Shown here: in pieces, positions 8,864 through 16,758 of the stretch
Position numbering within the stretch: position 1 is the first letter of the stretch
Layout: every line of letters begins with the position of its first letter
From: Chelativorans sp. AA-79
Lineage (GTDB): Bacteria > Pseudomonadota > Alphaproteobacteria > Rhizobiales > Rhizobiaceae
Assembly: GCF_029457495.1 (NCBI RefSeq)
Contig: NZ_CP120362.1
Coordinates: 1-64,000, forward strand
Length of the DNA stretch: 64,000 nucleotides
Reading direction: 5' to 3'
Translations under genes and position numbers: made by a program
Notes under the pieces: generated by a model
What the model saw: only the letters and a program-made list of their open reading frames with translations
Database searches by the model: none
What the model was told of the DNA's origin: nothing

Positions 8864-9386
8864 GTGAACCGGCAGTGGAACGAATCCACGAACACGGTCA
8901 TCGCCGGCGAGACGCTGATGCATTTCCACGGCGACTGGATGGAGGGTCAGTGGAAGGCGAACGGCAAGGAGCTGGGCCAGGACTACAACTGCATGAACCT
9001 GCCCGCCACCAAGACGCTGTCCGTGGCGCTGGACGCCACGGGCATACTCGGCGGCGATCCGGAGTAGCCCGAGCAGATGGGGACCGAGTTCCAGATGGCC
9101 TCAATCGCCGTCGAGCCGGTTAAGAATGCGGAGTGCGCGTCGTACGAGCGTTCCACGCCCGTCCGCGTCGACGCACCGGAAGACAAGCTCGACGTCTGCA
9201 ACAAGCTTATTCTGGATTCGCTGGAAAAGGACAACTTCTGCATGCTCAACCCCCTTCTACATCAGCCATACCGGCTGGATTGATTCCGTCTGGAACACGA
9301 TGTTCACCCTCGAGGGCGATCCATCCATGATGACGAACGACGCGTTCGCCATGTTGAAGGACGAATACGACGCGATCTTCAACTGA
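8864..9386 (+). pseudogene. ABC-transporter solute-binding protein, 3' remnant
   Basis: The C-terminal part of a sugar-type extracellular solute-binding protein. The piece WNESTNTVIAGETLMHFHGD leads to GGDPE and an in-frame stop at about 9065. The same frame then resumes with PEQMGTEFQMAS, and a frameshift near 9253 leads into SHTGWIDSVWNTMF and the natural end DEYDAIFN. The N-terminal half is missing, removed at the ISAs1 element. No transporter membrane genes remain next to it. Confidence 0.75.
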
Positions 9387-9408
9387 TCGATCTTCTTCCC
9401 GCAGCACT

Positions 9409-9437
9409 GGCCGGCTGGGCCTCATCGAGGTCCGGCC
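9409..9437 (+). terminator. stem-loop terminator after the binding-protein remnant
   Basis: GGCCGG at 9409-9414 pairs with CCGGCC at 9432-9437, and inside it CCTC pairs with GAGG around the loop ATC. The hairpin is followed by GGCGCTTTCTC. It sits 23 bp after the pseudogene stop and just before the convergent RND gene end. It may end transcripts from either side. Confidence 0.45.
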
Positions 9438-9498
9438 GGCGCTTTCTCCCACGAAATTCCTGCCGGAGAGGAGTCCAATCAAGTGATCGCCTGACCCG

Positions 9499-12400
9499 TC
9501 ATGCGGGCTGGCTCGCCTTTCCTTGCGCGGACTCCTCCTCGGCCTGGTGATGCTCGTCCGGCGCCTTGGGCAGGAAGCGGGCGAGGCGCCTTGTGATGCT
9601 GTCGATATAGGACAGGATCATCGGCACGATGACGAGCGTGAGGATGGTGGAGCTGATCAGGCCGCCGATCACCGCGTGAGCCATCGGCGCACGCTGCGCG
9701 CCGCCGCCGCCCACGGCAAGCGCCAGGGGCAGCATGCCGAAGATCATGGCGAGCGTCGTCATGATGATCGGGCGGAAGCGGATGGCGCCGGCGTTGATCA
9801 GGGCCTCTCTCAGCGGCAGGCCGCGCTTGCGCTCCTGGTTGGCGAAGTCCACCAGCAGGATGCCATTCTTGGTGACGAGGCCCATCAGCATGATGAAGCC
9901 GATCAGCGAGAACATGTTGACCGTGCTGCCGGCCACGAGCAGCCCGAGGACCACGCCGATGAGCGACAGTGGCAGGGCCGCCATGATGGCGATCGGCTGG
10001 GCGAAGCTGCCGAACTGCGAAGCGAGCACGATGTAGATGAAGATCACCGCCATGGCGAGCGCGGTCACCATGTGGCCCATCGTCTCCTGCATGTCCTCCG
10101 ACTGGCCGCCGAACTGGATGCGGTAGCCGGCGGGCAGGTCCTTCCCGGCGATGAGCGCCTGAAGGTCCGTGGTCACCTCGCCCAGCGTGCGGCCGGAGAC
10201 GTCGGCGCTCACCTTGACCTCGCGCGTCAAGTCGAGGCGCTGGATCTCGGACGCGGTCGTCGCGGTTTCGAAATCGGCCACCTGGTCGAGACGGACCATG
10301 ATGGGCGCGCCATCGTCATCGGTGCGCCCGGTCGCGATCATCAGCTCGCCGAGGGCGGCGGCATCGGCACGCTGCTCCTGCGGCAGGCGCACGACCACGT
10401 CGTAAGTCTCGCCGGTATTGTCCGTCCAGCTGGTCACCTCCTCGCCGCCGACCAGGGCGTTGAGCATCTTGCCCAACTGCTGGACATCGATGCCGAGATC
10501 GCTCGCCGCCTCGCGCTTCAGTCGCACGGAAAGCACCTCGCTCGGCTCTTCGGCGCTCGTCGTGACATCGACCGTGCCGGGTATCTGGCGCATCTCCGCC
10601 GCAAGCTCCTTGGCGATGCGCTCCAGCACGGCACGGTCGTCGCCCATCACGCTGATCTGGATGGGGCTCTGGCCACCGCCGAGGCCTTCCTGCACCACTG
10701 CGATGTCGATGCCGGCAATTGCCGACAGTCTCTCACGGACGGGCGGGGCCAGCGTGGTCGGCGTGCGCTGCCGCTCCTCATGCGGCACGAGCTCGACTAC
10801 GACGGTCGCCTTGTGCTTGCCCGCGCCGGCGCCGGTGTTGATGGTGGAATAGATGGACTCGACCCCCGGAATTTCCTTGAGGGCGCGCTCCACCTGGCCG
10901 AGCTTGGCCGTCGTATAGTCCAGCGAAGAGCCGACCGGCGCGGTGATGTTGACCTGCATGCGTCCCTGATCCGCCGCCGGGACGAACTCCACACCGACGA
11001 GCGGGACCATGAACACGCTGCCGACGAAGATCCCGACCGTCGCGATGAGCGTGACCAGGCGGTGCCGCAGCGTCCAGGAGATCACATGGCGGTAGGCGCC
11101 GGCCAGCGTTTCAAAACCATGGTCGAAGCGCGCCACCAGGCGGCCGAGCGGCCCGCGTTTCGCATTCGGCTGCGCATCCGGATCGTACCAGACGCTGGAA
11201 AGCATCGGATCGAGCGTGAAGCTGACGAAGAGCGAGATGAGAACGGCCGCCGAGACGGTGACGCCAAACTCGTAGAAGAAGCGACCGACAATGCCTTCCA
11301 TGAAGGCGACCGGCAGAAAGACCGCGACGATAGTGGCCGTGGTGGCCATCACGGCGAGGCCGATCTCGTTGGTGCCGTCGAGGGCCGCCCTTATATGCGA
11401 CTTGCCCATATGCAGGTGCCGCGTGATGTTCTCGCGCACGACGATGGCATCGTCGATGAGGATGCCGATCGAGAGCGTGAGCGCGAGCAAGCTCATCGTG
11501 TTGAGAGTGAAGCCGAGGAAGCTGATGACGGCGAGTGTGCCAATCATCGAGATCGGCAGCGTCAGCGCGGTAATCACTGTGCTGCGCCAGGAATTGAGGA
11601 ACAGGAAGACGATGGCGACGGCAAGCGCCGCGCCCTCGATCAGCGTGGATTGCACCTGCTGCACCGACTCCTCGATGGCGATGGATGAATCGCTGACCAC
11701 GCGCAACTGCACGTCCTGCGGCGCCAGCTCCGTATTGAGCGCCGCGATGCGCGCCTTGACGGCATCCGCAACCTCGACCGTGTTGGCGTCCTGCACCTTG
11801 ACCACATTGACCGCCAGCGCCGTCTCGCCATTGTAGATCGCGCGGCTGGTCGGGTCGGCAGCACCTTCGATGATGGTCGCGACATCGCGCAGATAGACCG
11901 GGCCTCCGCCCCGGCGGGCAACGATCATGTCGAGGAAGTCCTGCGGCTCGGAAATCCGGCCCTGGACCTGGATCGTGCGATCCGACAATGCCGTGACAAG
12001 ATTGCCGGCGGGCAGGTTCTGGTTGCCGCTGCGGAGCGCGCTGACCACCTCGTCCACGCCGACGCCGAGGGCTCGCAGCCGGGTCTCGTCGATCCGGATG
12101 TCCACCTGCCGGCTTTGCCCGCCAACGAGCATGGCCTCGCCCACACCGGAGATCGTGCTGAGCTCCTTTACGACCTGCCTGTCGGCGATTGTCGTCAGCT
12201 CGGGCAGGCTCACGGTGGGCGAACTCAGGGCGACCGAGATGATCGGCTGGTCGGACGGGTTGAAGCGCTGGACGAGCGGCTTGTCGACGCCGCTGGGGAA
12301 CGAGGCCTCGAGCGGGGCGACCCTGTCGCGCACATCCTGTGCCGCCACGGCGCCCGAAACCTCGAGCTTGAATCGAGCGATGACGAGTGACCGGCCCTCA

Positions 12401-12654
12401 TAGGAGCTTGAGGTCACCTGGTCGATGCCGCTGATGGTGTTCAGCGCCTCTTCGACAGGCCGCGACACCTCCGTCTCCACGGTCTCCGGCGTGGCGCCGG
12501 GATAGGTGGTCATGACCACGACCACCGGCACGTCGACATCGGGGTACTGGTCGACCCCGAGCCGCTGATAGGAGAACAGGCCGAACACCACCAGCGCCAC
12601 CATCATCATGGTGGCGAAGACGGGATAGCCGACGGAGATGCGCGTAAGGAACAT
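9499..12654 (-). CDS. RND efflux pump inner-membrane transporter (HAE1/AcrB type)
   Basis: Proton-driven efflux permease of 1051 aa, full length for the hydrophobe/amphiphile efflux family. Seen: the N-terminal transmembrane helix after FLTRISVGYPVF, porter-domain signature QYPDVDVPVVVV at about 36, a block of helices around residues 340-480 including GILIDDAIVV with the paired aspartates of the proton relay, and the matching second half after residue 860 (FSLIGFIMLMGLVTKNGILL). The gene begins 6 bases after the membrane fusion protein gene. No TolC-type outer-membrane channel is encoded nearby, so it must borrow one. It is probably controlled by the GbsR/MarR-type gene upstream at 13875. Confidence 0.95.
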   Translation of the reverse strand: MFLTRISVGYPVFATMMMVALVVFGLFSYQRLGVDQYPDVDVPVVVVMTTYPGATPETVETEVSRPVEEALNTISGIDQVTSSSYEGRSLVIARFKLEVSGAVAAQDVRDRVAPLEASFPSGVDKPLVQRFNPSDQPIISVALSSPTVSLPELTTIADRQVVKELSTISGVGEAMLVGGQSRQVDIRIDETRLRALGVGVDEVVSALRSGNQNLPAGNLVTALSDRTIQVQGRISEPQDFLDMIVARRGGGPVYLRDVATIIEGAADPTSRAIYNGETALAVNVVKVQDANTVEVADAVKARIAALNTELAPQDVQLRVVSDSSIAIEESVQQVQSTLIEGAALAVAIVFLFLNSWRSTVITALTLPISMIGTLAVISFLGFTLNTMSLLALTLSIGILIDDAIVVRENITRHLHMGKSHIRAALDGTNEIGLAVMATTATIVAVFLPVAFMEGIVGRFFYEFGVTVSAAVLISLFVSFTLDPMLSSVWYDPDAQPNAKRGPLGRLVARFDHGFETLAGAYRHVISWTLRHRLVTLIATVGIFVGSVFMVPLVGVEFVPAADQGRMQVNITAPVGSSLDYTTAKLGQVERALKEIPGVESIYSTINTGAGAGKHKATVVVELVPHEERQRTPTTLAPPVRERLSAIAGIDIAVVQEGLGGGQSPIQISVMGDDRAVLERIAKELAAEMRQIPGTVDVTTSAEEPSEVLSVRLKREAASDLGIDVQQLGKMLNALVGGEEVTSWTDNTGETYDVVVRLPQEQRADAAALGELMIATGRTDDDGAPIMVRLDQVADFETATTASEIQRLDLTREVKVSADVSGRTLGEVTTDLQALIAGKDLPAGYRIQFGGQSEDMQETMGHMVTALAMAVIFIYIVLASQFGSFAQPIAIMAALPLSLIGVVLGLLVAGSTVNMFSLIGFIMLMGLVTKNGILLVDFANQERKRGLPLREALINAGAIRFRPIIMTTLAMIFGMLPLALAVGGGGAQRAPMAHAVIGGLISSTILTLVIVPMILSYIDSITRRLARFLPKAPDEHHQAEEESAQGKASQPA

Positions 12655-12660
12655 GGGTCT

Positions 12661-13788
12661 TTATCCGGCAGTCGAAATGGTGACAGGCATGTCGGCCTGA
12701 AGCTCCGGCAGCGGCGCGCTGAGAACGGTGTCTCCCGCCACGATTCCGCTGGTGATCTCTACGAGGCGCCCACCGTCCCAGATCGGGCCGAGCTCGACCG
12801 GCCGGCGGACCAGCTTGCCGTCCGTGATCTTCAGCACGTGCTGACCCTCCTCGTCGTCGCGCAGTGCCGTCTGCGGGATGGCAAGCACATCCTCCTCCTG
12901 GCGGACAAGGATGGAGCCGGTCGCGAACATGCCGCCCCAAAGACGGCCCTCGGTATTCTCCAGCCGGATGAACACGGGAACCAGGCGCGAGCCTTCATTG
13001 GCGACAGGGTTGATCCGGTCGACGGTGCCGGTGATGGTGGAGCCTTCCAGCCCGTCCACCTGCAGTTCGGCCGTCTGCTCGACCTTGAGGCGCGTGATGT
13101 CGCGCGTCGAGACGAGCACTTCCGCTTCGAGGACAGAGGTGTCGACGACCGTCATGAGCTCCGTATTGGCGGCGACGGTTTCGCCCGGCTCGACCGACCG
13201 GCTCGCGACGATGCCGTCGAAGGGCGCCACGAGCACGGCATCACCCAGAGCGGTGCGTGCCGTCTCGGACTGGGCTTCAAGGCCCTGGACGTTGGCGCGG
13301 GCGGCGGTCACGTCGCTTTGCGCCTTCTCGAGCGCAGCCGTGGTCGCATAGCCGCGCTCGGCCAGGCGCTCCGTCTTCTCAAGCGTCTGTTCGGCCAGCT
13401 CCAGCTGGGCCCGGGCGGCATCAAGATTGCTGTCCTGCTGCACCAGGGCCGACTGGAGGTCTTCCGTCTCGAAGCGGACGAGAACGTCGCCGCTCTTGAC
13501 GGCCTGCCCCGGCCGCGCATCGACCTCGAGCACGGTGCCGGAGACCTTCGCCTTGACAACCGCCCGGTTCACCGGCTGCAACTCGCCGCTGACGCGAACC
13601 CGCTCGCTCATGGAGCGCGGTTCGACAGTCGTCACCTCGACCTGCGCGAGTTCGCTATATTCGGGCGCCATAGCTCCCGCCTTGGTCGGCTCAGGCGTCC
13701 GTCCGCCCGCCCCGTAAACGACGGCGCCGACAGCTGCCATGGCAAGCACGGCAGCCACTCCAAATCGCTTCGGCCACTTTGGCCCCAT
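12661..13788 (-). CDS. RND periplasmic adaptor (membrane fusion protein)
   Basis: HlyD/AcrA-type adaptor (375 aa) linking the RND pump to an outer-membrane channel. Seen: a short N-terminal membrane anchor (VAAVLAMAAVGAVVYGA), a lipoyl/barrel-sandwich half (VSGTVLEVDARPGQAVKSGD at about 103), a helical hairpin at about 125-190 (ALVQQDSNLDAARAQLELAEQ), then the second lipoyl half (VLVAPFDGIVASRSVEPGE) and beta-barrel. GGAG lies 9-12 bases upstream of its ATG. A near-perfect palindrome at 13802-13821 sits 14 bases upstream of the start and is the obvious operator. The genes are ordered adaptor then pump in one operon. Confidence 0.93.
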   Translation of the reverse strand: MGPKWPKRFGVAAVLAMAAVGAVVYGAGGRTPEPTKAGAMAPEYSELAQVEVTTVEPRSMSERVRVSGELQPVNRAVVKAKVSGTVLEVDARPGQAVKSGDVLVRFETEDLQSALVQQDSNLDAARAQLELAEQTLEKTERLAERGYATTAALEKAQSDVTAARANVQGLEAQSETARTALGDAVLVAPFDGIVASRSVEPGETVAANTELMTVVDTSVLEAEVLVSTRDITRLKVEQTAELQVDGLEGSTITGTVDRINPVANEGSRLVPVFIRLENTEGRLWGGMFATGSILVRQEEDVLAIPQTALRDDEEGQHVLKITDGKLVRRPVELGPIWDGGRLVEITSGIVAGDTVLSAPLPELQADMPVTISTAG

Positions 13789-13801
13789 CTCTTATCTCCT
13801 C

Positions 13802-13821
13802 CGTTCAGTATAAATTGAACG
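13802..13821. promoter_or_regulatory. operator palindrome upstream of the RND operon
   Basis: CGTTCAGTATAAATTGAACG is an inverted repeat with 6-bp arms CGTTCA/TGAACG and an AT-rich centre. It lies 14 bp upstream of the adaptor start and between that gene and the regulator gene. A dimeric GbsR/MarR-type repressor is the likely ligand. No binding data are available from the sequence. Confidence 0.5.
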
Positions 13822-13874
13822 TTAGTGCGTGCAGATTCGGCCCCACTACCAGGGGCAGCTTTGATCTCGTCGGG

Positions 13875-14351
13875 TTAGGCTACGCTCTGCTCTTCCTGGA
13901 TCGCCTCAGCCTCAGCCAGGCCGCGTTCGAGGCCTTCAGCGGCCTTTTGCGCATAAGTTGCGGCCACAATCAGACGGCGCTTGGCCTGGTGCATGTGATC
14001 GGGAAGCTGCTCGGCGGTGCTCCGGTAATACTCGCCGGACCACCTCAATTTCGCGAGCTGCTTCCGGAAGAGGCTGACCAGCCCCTCGGGCGCGATGCGA
14101 TAATAGTCCTGCCGGTCACCCGGCTTCGCCACACGCTCGATCAGTCCGAGATCGTCGAGCAGCCGGGCATTTGTGCTGATGCTCCCCCGGCTGACCTGAA
14201 GACGATCGGCCAGCTCGCCGAAGCTGAACGGACCGCCCTCGACCAGCAGCAGCCCGAACAGACGGCCGGCGATGCGCGGCATCTGCTGGTCCTGGAACCG
14301 CAGGCCTATCGTTTCGACAAAGTCTTGCACGGGGTTATCTTGCTCGGTCAT
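13875..14351 (-). CDS. GbsR/MarR-family transcriptional regulator
   Basis: A 158-aa winged helix-turn-helix protein. The HTH occupies about residues 28-100 (AGRLFGLLLVEGGPFSFGELA, then LQVSRGSISTNARLLDDLGLI), followed by a C-terminal helical region likely used for dimerisation. Orientation is the same as the RND operon, which begins 86 bp downstream. A local repressor of the pump is the simplest reading. Its ATG lies only 6 bp after a good -10 element, so its mRNA may be leaderless or nearly so. Confidence 0.85.
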   Translation of the reverse strand: MTEQDNPVQDFVETIGLRFQDQQMPRIAGRLFGLLLVEGGPFSFGELADRLQVSRGSISTNARLLDDLGLIERVAKPGDRQDYYRIAPEGLVSLFRKQLAKLRWSGEYYRSTAEQLPDHMHQAKRRLIVAATYAQKAAEGLERGLAEAEAIQEEQSVA

Positions 14352-14357
14352 GCCGAC

Positions 14358-14386
14358 GATATAGTACGATCAGAATGTTTTGTCAA
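14358..14386 (-). promoter_or_regulatory. sigma-70-type promoter of the regulator gene
   Basis: On the minus strand TTGACA (14386-14381) and TATATC (14363-14358) are separated by exactly 17 bp. The -35 element lies inside an inverted repeat, AATGT at 14374-14378 and ACATT at 14386-14390, which is itself flanked by GTACG (14364-14368) and CGTAC (14394-14398). Such overlap suggests autorepression. The -10 ends 6 bp from the ATG. Confidence 0.65.
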
Positions 14387-14401
14387 CATTAAACGTACTA
14401 A

Positions 14402-14682
14402 TACCACAGCGGGACGGGGTGAATCATTGAGGTGTTTCGGCCTCCGCTGATCCTTGATTCCCTGGGCGAAAGGGAGATTCGCCCTATTCGCCCCTTTATG
14501 AGGATCTCTCGATCCGAACCTTGAGTTTTCGCCCGCATTCACGAGCGCGACGAGCGCGACAATCCGCGAGGAGCAGCAGGGGATGCATAGCGTCGTCTCG
14601 GACTGAGAACCGGGCGAACCGGCTTGCTGGCGAGTTGTCAGGCGGCTGGAATCTGCGTGTCGCACTCGCCGCCAACCAGCTT
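14402..14682. other. intergenic stretch without a recognisable gene
   Basis: Between the regulator promoter and the permease fragment I see no credible coding frame. A 9-bp unit GAGCGCGAC occurs twice in tandem near 14545-14562. The stretch may be leftover from the event that truncated the downstream permease gene. Confidence 0.4.
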
Positions 14683-14943
14683 TAGGCGATCCAGATGTCG
14701 GTCTTCCTCTTTCTGCCCATCACGCTTCGATCCGAGTTCATCTTTCCGTTTCGCGGCATGCCCGACTGGGCCCAACGGATCGGCGAGACCCTCCCAATGA
14801 CCCATTGTCTCAGGATGGTTCGCGGCATCATGTTGAAAGGAGCTGACCTATCACATCTGGCGATACCCCTTGGCACCCTCGCCCTGTTCACCCTTGTCTC
14901 CATGGCGGTAGCTGTCAACCGGTTCAGCCACACGCTGGACTGA
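14683..14943 (+). pseudogene. ABC-2 type permease, C-terminal fragment
   Basis: About 85 codons encode the end of an ABC-2 export permease. The fragment reads FPFRGMPDWAQRIGETLP, then THCLRMVRGIMLKGADL and a final hydrophobic helix ending in RFSHTLD. These are the usual last two membrane segments of the YhhJ/DrrB-like family. Everything upstream is missing. A HlyD adaptor fragment at 16379 could come from the same lost exporter. Confidence 0.7.
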
Positions 14944-15416
14944 GCGGACCCGGAGATCACTTCAACGGAACGGCCTCTCCTGGCTTGGAAAACGATGGCG
15001 CTTGTAGCTACGGAGAGGCGTTTATGCACTCTTGGCCTAATCATGGCGGCTGCTCAAACATCGTCGCCCTCGGCAGCCGTGACATCGTCCTACGATTGCA
15101 GAATGGCCCACAACGATCTCACCGGCACGATGGGCCACCACGTAGCTACATGGTAATCGTCTGCAAGGGCGGCAGAAGCGCTGTTGTTTTTCCTTTTCCT
15201 TGCGCCCTCAGGTAGGGGGATCCCACTGCCTGGGGATCGCGTCACCAGCGTGTCGCCGGGTCAGTCTTGCTTGTGGTTTCCGCTCCGCCTCAGCCCCCAA
15301 TCTCCCCGGCGAAATGATCGTCTCGATGATGAGCCCCCAAAAACAGGGTTGTGACAACGGCGCCCCATAGATATCAAATTGGCTGTGCGTTCGACCGTGT
15401 GATTCGGGGGAATTCA
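14944..15416. other. intergenic region with a short dispersed repeat
   Basis: No gene is evident over 470 bp. Around 14999-15038 the sequence CGCTTGTAGCTACGGAGAGG, with the following GTTTATGCACTCTTGGCC, is a diverged copy of a segment near 18002-18042. The last bases before 15417 include GGGGG, a possible ribosome-binding site for the outer-membrane protein gene. Confidence 0.4.
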
Positions 15417-16067
15417 ATGAGCGGCATCAAAGCCAGCCTCACTGCGGCCTTTCTGACGGTGTCGGTGATCGCAGCTCATGCGGGCGAAAACGATCCTTTC
15501 ATCTATTTCGCGACTGAAGACCCGTTCATCAGCCCCGAAGTGCCAAACGCGAAGAACGATGTCCATGTCTTCGGCGGCGTCTTTGCCGACGGCTCTTTCG
15601 GCAGCGTCGTTCAATTCTGGGACACCGACTACACCGACAATTTCATGATCGGCGGCATCTATGGCCGCGATTTCAAAGATCTCGGGGCAGGTTTTGTCTT
15701 TGGCGGCGTAGCAGGTGCGGCGATCCGTTTTGGCGATGATGACGATACTACCGGAGAGCTTTGGACCGGATTACGAATCCGCCACCGCGGCTTGGTGATT
15801 GGCGACCTGGCAATCGCGCCGGGATTTACGGCCGGCTTGAGCGTCGTTACCGGACCGACGGAGATCGAGCGCGAGCGCGAAATCCACTACGACGGCGACG
15901 CAAGCTTTCTGGGATTCCTCGGGCCTGAAGTCGCGTTCAGACTTCGGCAGGCTCCGCATGTCGAGTTCGTCTATCAGCTTCACCATAGGTCCGGCGCTGA
16001 CGGAGTATTCGGCGATTTGGGCGAAGGATCCAACGCGAGCACCTTCGGCCTTCGCTATCGCTTCTAA
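15417..16067 (+). CDS. outer-membrane beta-barrel protein, PagL-like lipid A deacylase candidate
   Basis: A 216-aa secreted protein. The ATG at 15417 is followed by a signal peptide (ASLTAAFLTVSVIAAHA, cleavage near AHA). The mature part alternates polar and hydrophobic residues as in a small outer-membrane barrel and ends in the terminal aromatic LRYRF expected of outer-membrane proteins. Near the C-terminus VYQLHHRSGADG resembles the His-Arg-Ser active-site region of the PagL/acyloxyacyl hydrolase family. If right, it would trim lipid A in the outer membrane; the alternative is a porin-like barrel of unknown role. It lies alone among fragments of exporters. An earlier in-frame start at 15351 would spoil the signal peptide. 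Confidence 0.6.
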   Translation: MSGIKASLTAAFLTVSVIAAHAGENDPFIYFATEDPFISPEVPNAKNDVHVFGGVFADGSFGSVVQFWDTDYTDNFMIGGIYGRDFKDLGAGFVFGGVAGAAIRFGDDDDTTGELWTGLRIRHRGLVIGDLAIAPGFTAGLSVVTGPTEIEREREIHYDGDASFLGFLGPEVAFRLRQAPHVEFVYQLHHRSGADGVFGDLGEGSNASTFGLRYRF

Positions 16068-16274
16068 ATTAAAACTAGGAGGGCGTGAGCCTGCGCCGTT
16101 TTTAGGAGGCCGCCCTACCGCCGAAATAAGGGTTCGCCGCTACTGTTGCTGGCAGTCCCGTTTGCCGCGCTGATGCGTCCTCGGATGTCCCGGATCGCCA
16201 GCTCCGGCGACTTCTGCGTTGCTTCTGCCGGCACCGTTCGAAACATGTCGGTTGAGGAGACTAATCTGTTCCAC

Positions 16275-16325
16275 GGACGGTCCCCTTTGCTTGAGATCTT
16301 CAACGACCTCATTCTGGCACATCGA
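16275..16325. repeat. 51-bp inverted repeat, copy B (partner at 7612-7662)
   Basis: The reverse complement of this segment matches 7612-7662 over about 50 bp with a few substitutions, centred on GAATGAGGTCGTTG and GATCTCAAGCA. It lies in a gene-poor stretch between the outer-membrane protein gene and the HlyD fragment. Inversion between the two copies could in principle flip the 8.6 kb that includes the RND operon. Confidence 0.6.
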
Positions 16326-16378
16326 TGCCGTGCGGGGGCCCTCCACACCAACATGCCGATAGTGATCGGCGCCAGCGG

Positions 16379-16606
16379 GTAGTTCGCGCGGCGCAGCAGG
16401 TGGTCGAGGCGGACGAGGCCCAGCTCGGCGTGCTTGAACGGCAGATCGCCACGCTTGGCGCACAGATCGAAGCATTGACCGCGCAGATCGAACAGAAGCG
16501 CATCGACCTGGCGAAGCGCGAAATCCGAGCGAACTTCGACGGCGTGATCGACAGCACCTTCGTTGACGCCGATGAATTTGTCTCGCCCGGCACCAGGCTG
16601 CTTATA
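16379..16606 (+). pseudogene. HlyD-family adaptor fragment
   Basis: About 75 codons from the middle of a HlyD-type membrane fusion protein. A coiled-coil stretch (VVEADEAQLGVLERQIATLG, then ALTAQIEQKRIDLAKREI) leads into the second lipoyl half-motif FDGVIDSTFVDADEFVSPGT. The fragment stops where the 71-bp IS66-like end begins, so an insertion probably cut it. Start and end of the gene are missing. Confidence 0.7.
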
Positions 16607-16677
16607 TCAGATCGATCGCGCAGGCTGATCGCCAGCCCCTTCAAACGCGGGACACCGCGGTCCCCACCTTATGCTTA
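16607..16677. repeat. solo IS66-like right end (copy of 31578-31648)
   Basis: These 71 bp match the right end of the IS66-type element at 31578-31648 without gaps and with few substitutions. It ends in TATGCTTA where the intact end reads TATGCTTAC, the inverse of the GTAAGC tip typical of IS66. No transposase accompanies it here. It marks the point where the HlyD gene was broken. The remaining 80 bp up to the sulfatase-modifying gene hold nothing recognisable. Confidence 0.75.
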
Positions 16678-16758
16678 TCCTGCTCGCGAGCGCTTACGAC
16701 CAGAAGCTGTGACGCCCCACGCGAGGAGGGCCAGTTTACCTCCTTCTCTATCCGCCCG

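Noticed and set aside
9523..11688. 721-codon open frame opposite the RND pump gene
   Set aside because: Composition is dominated by Arg, His, Asp and Gly, as in high-GC antisense shadows, and the RND protein on the other strand is complete and conserved.
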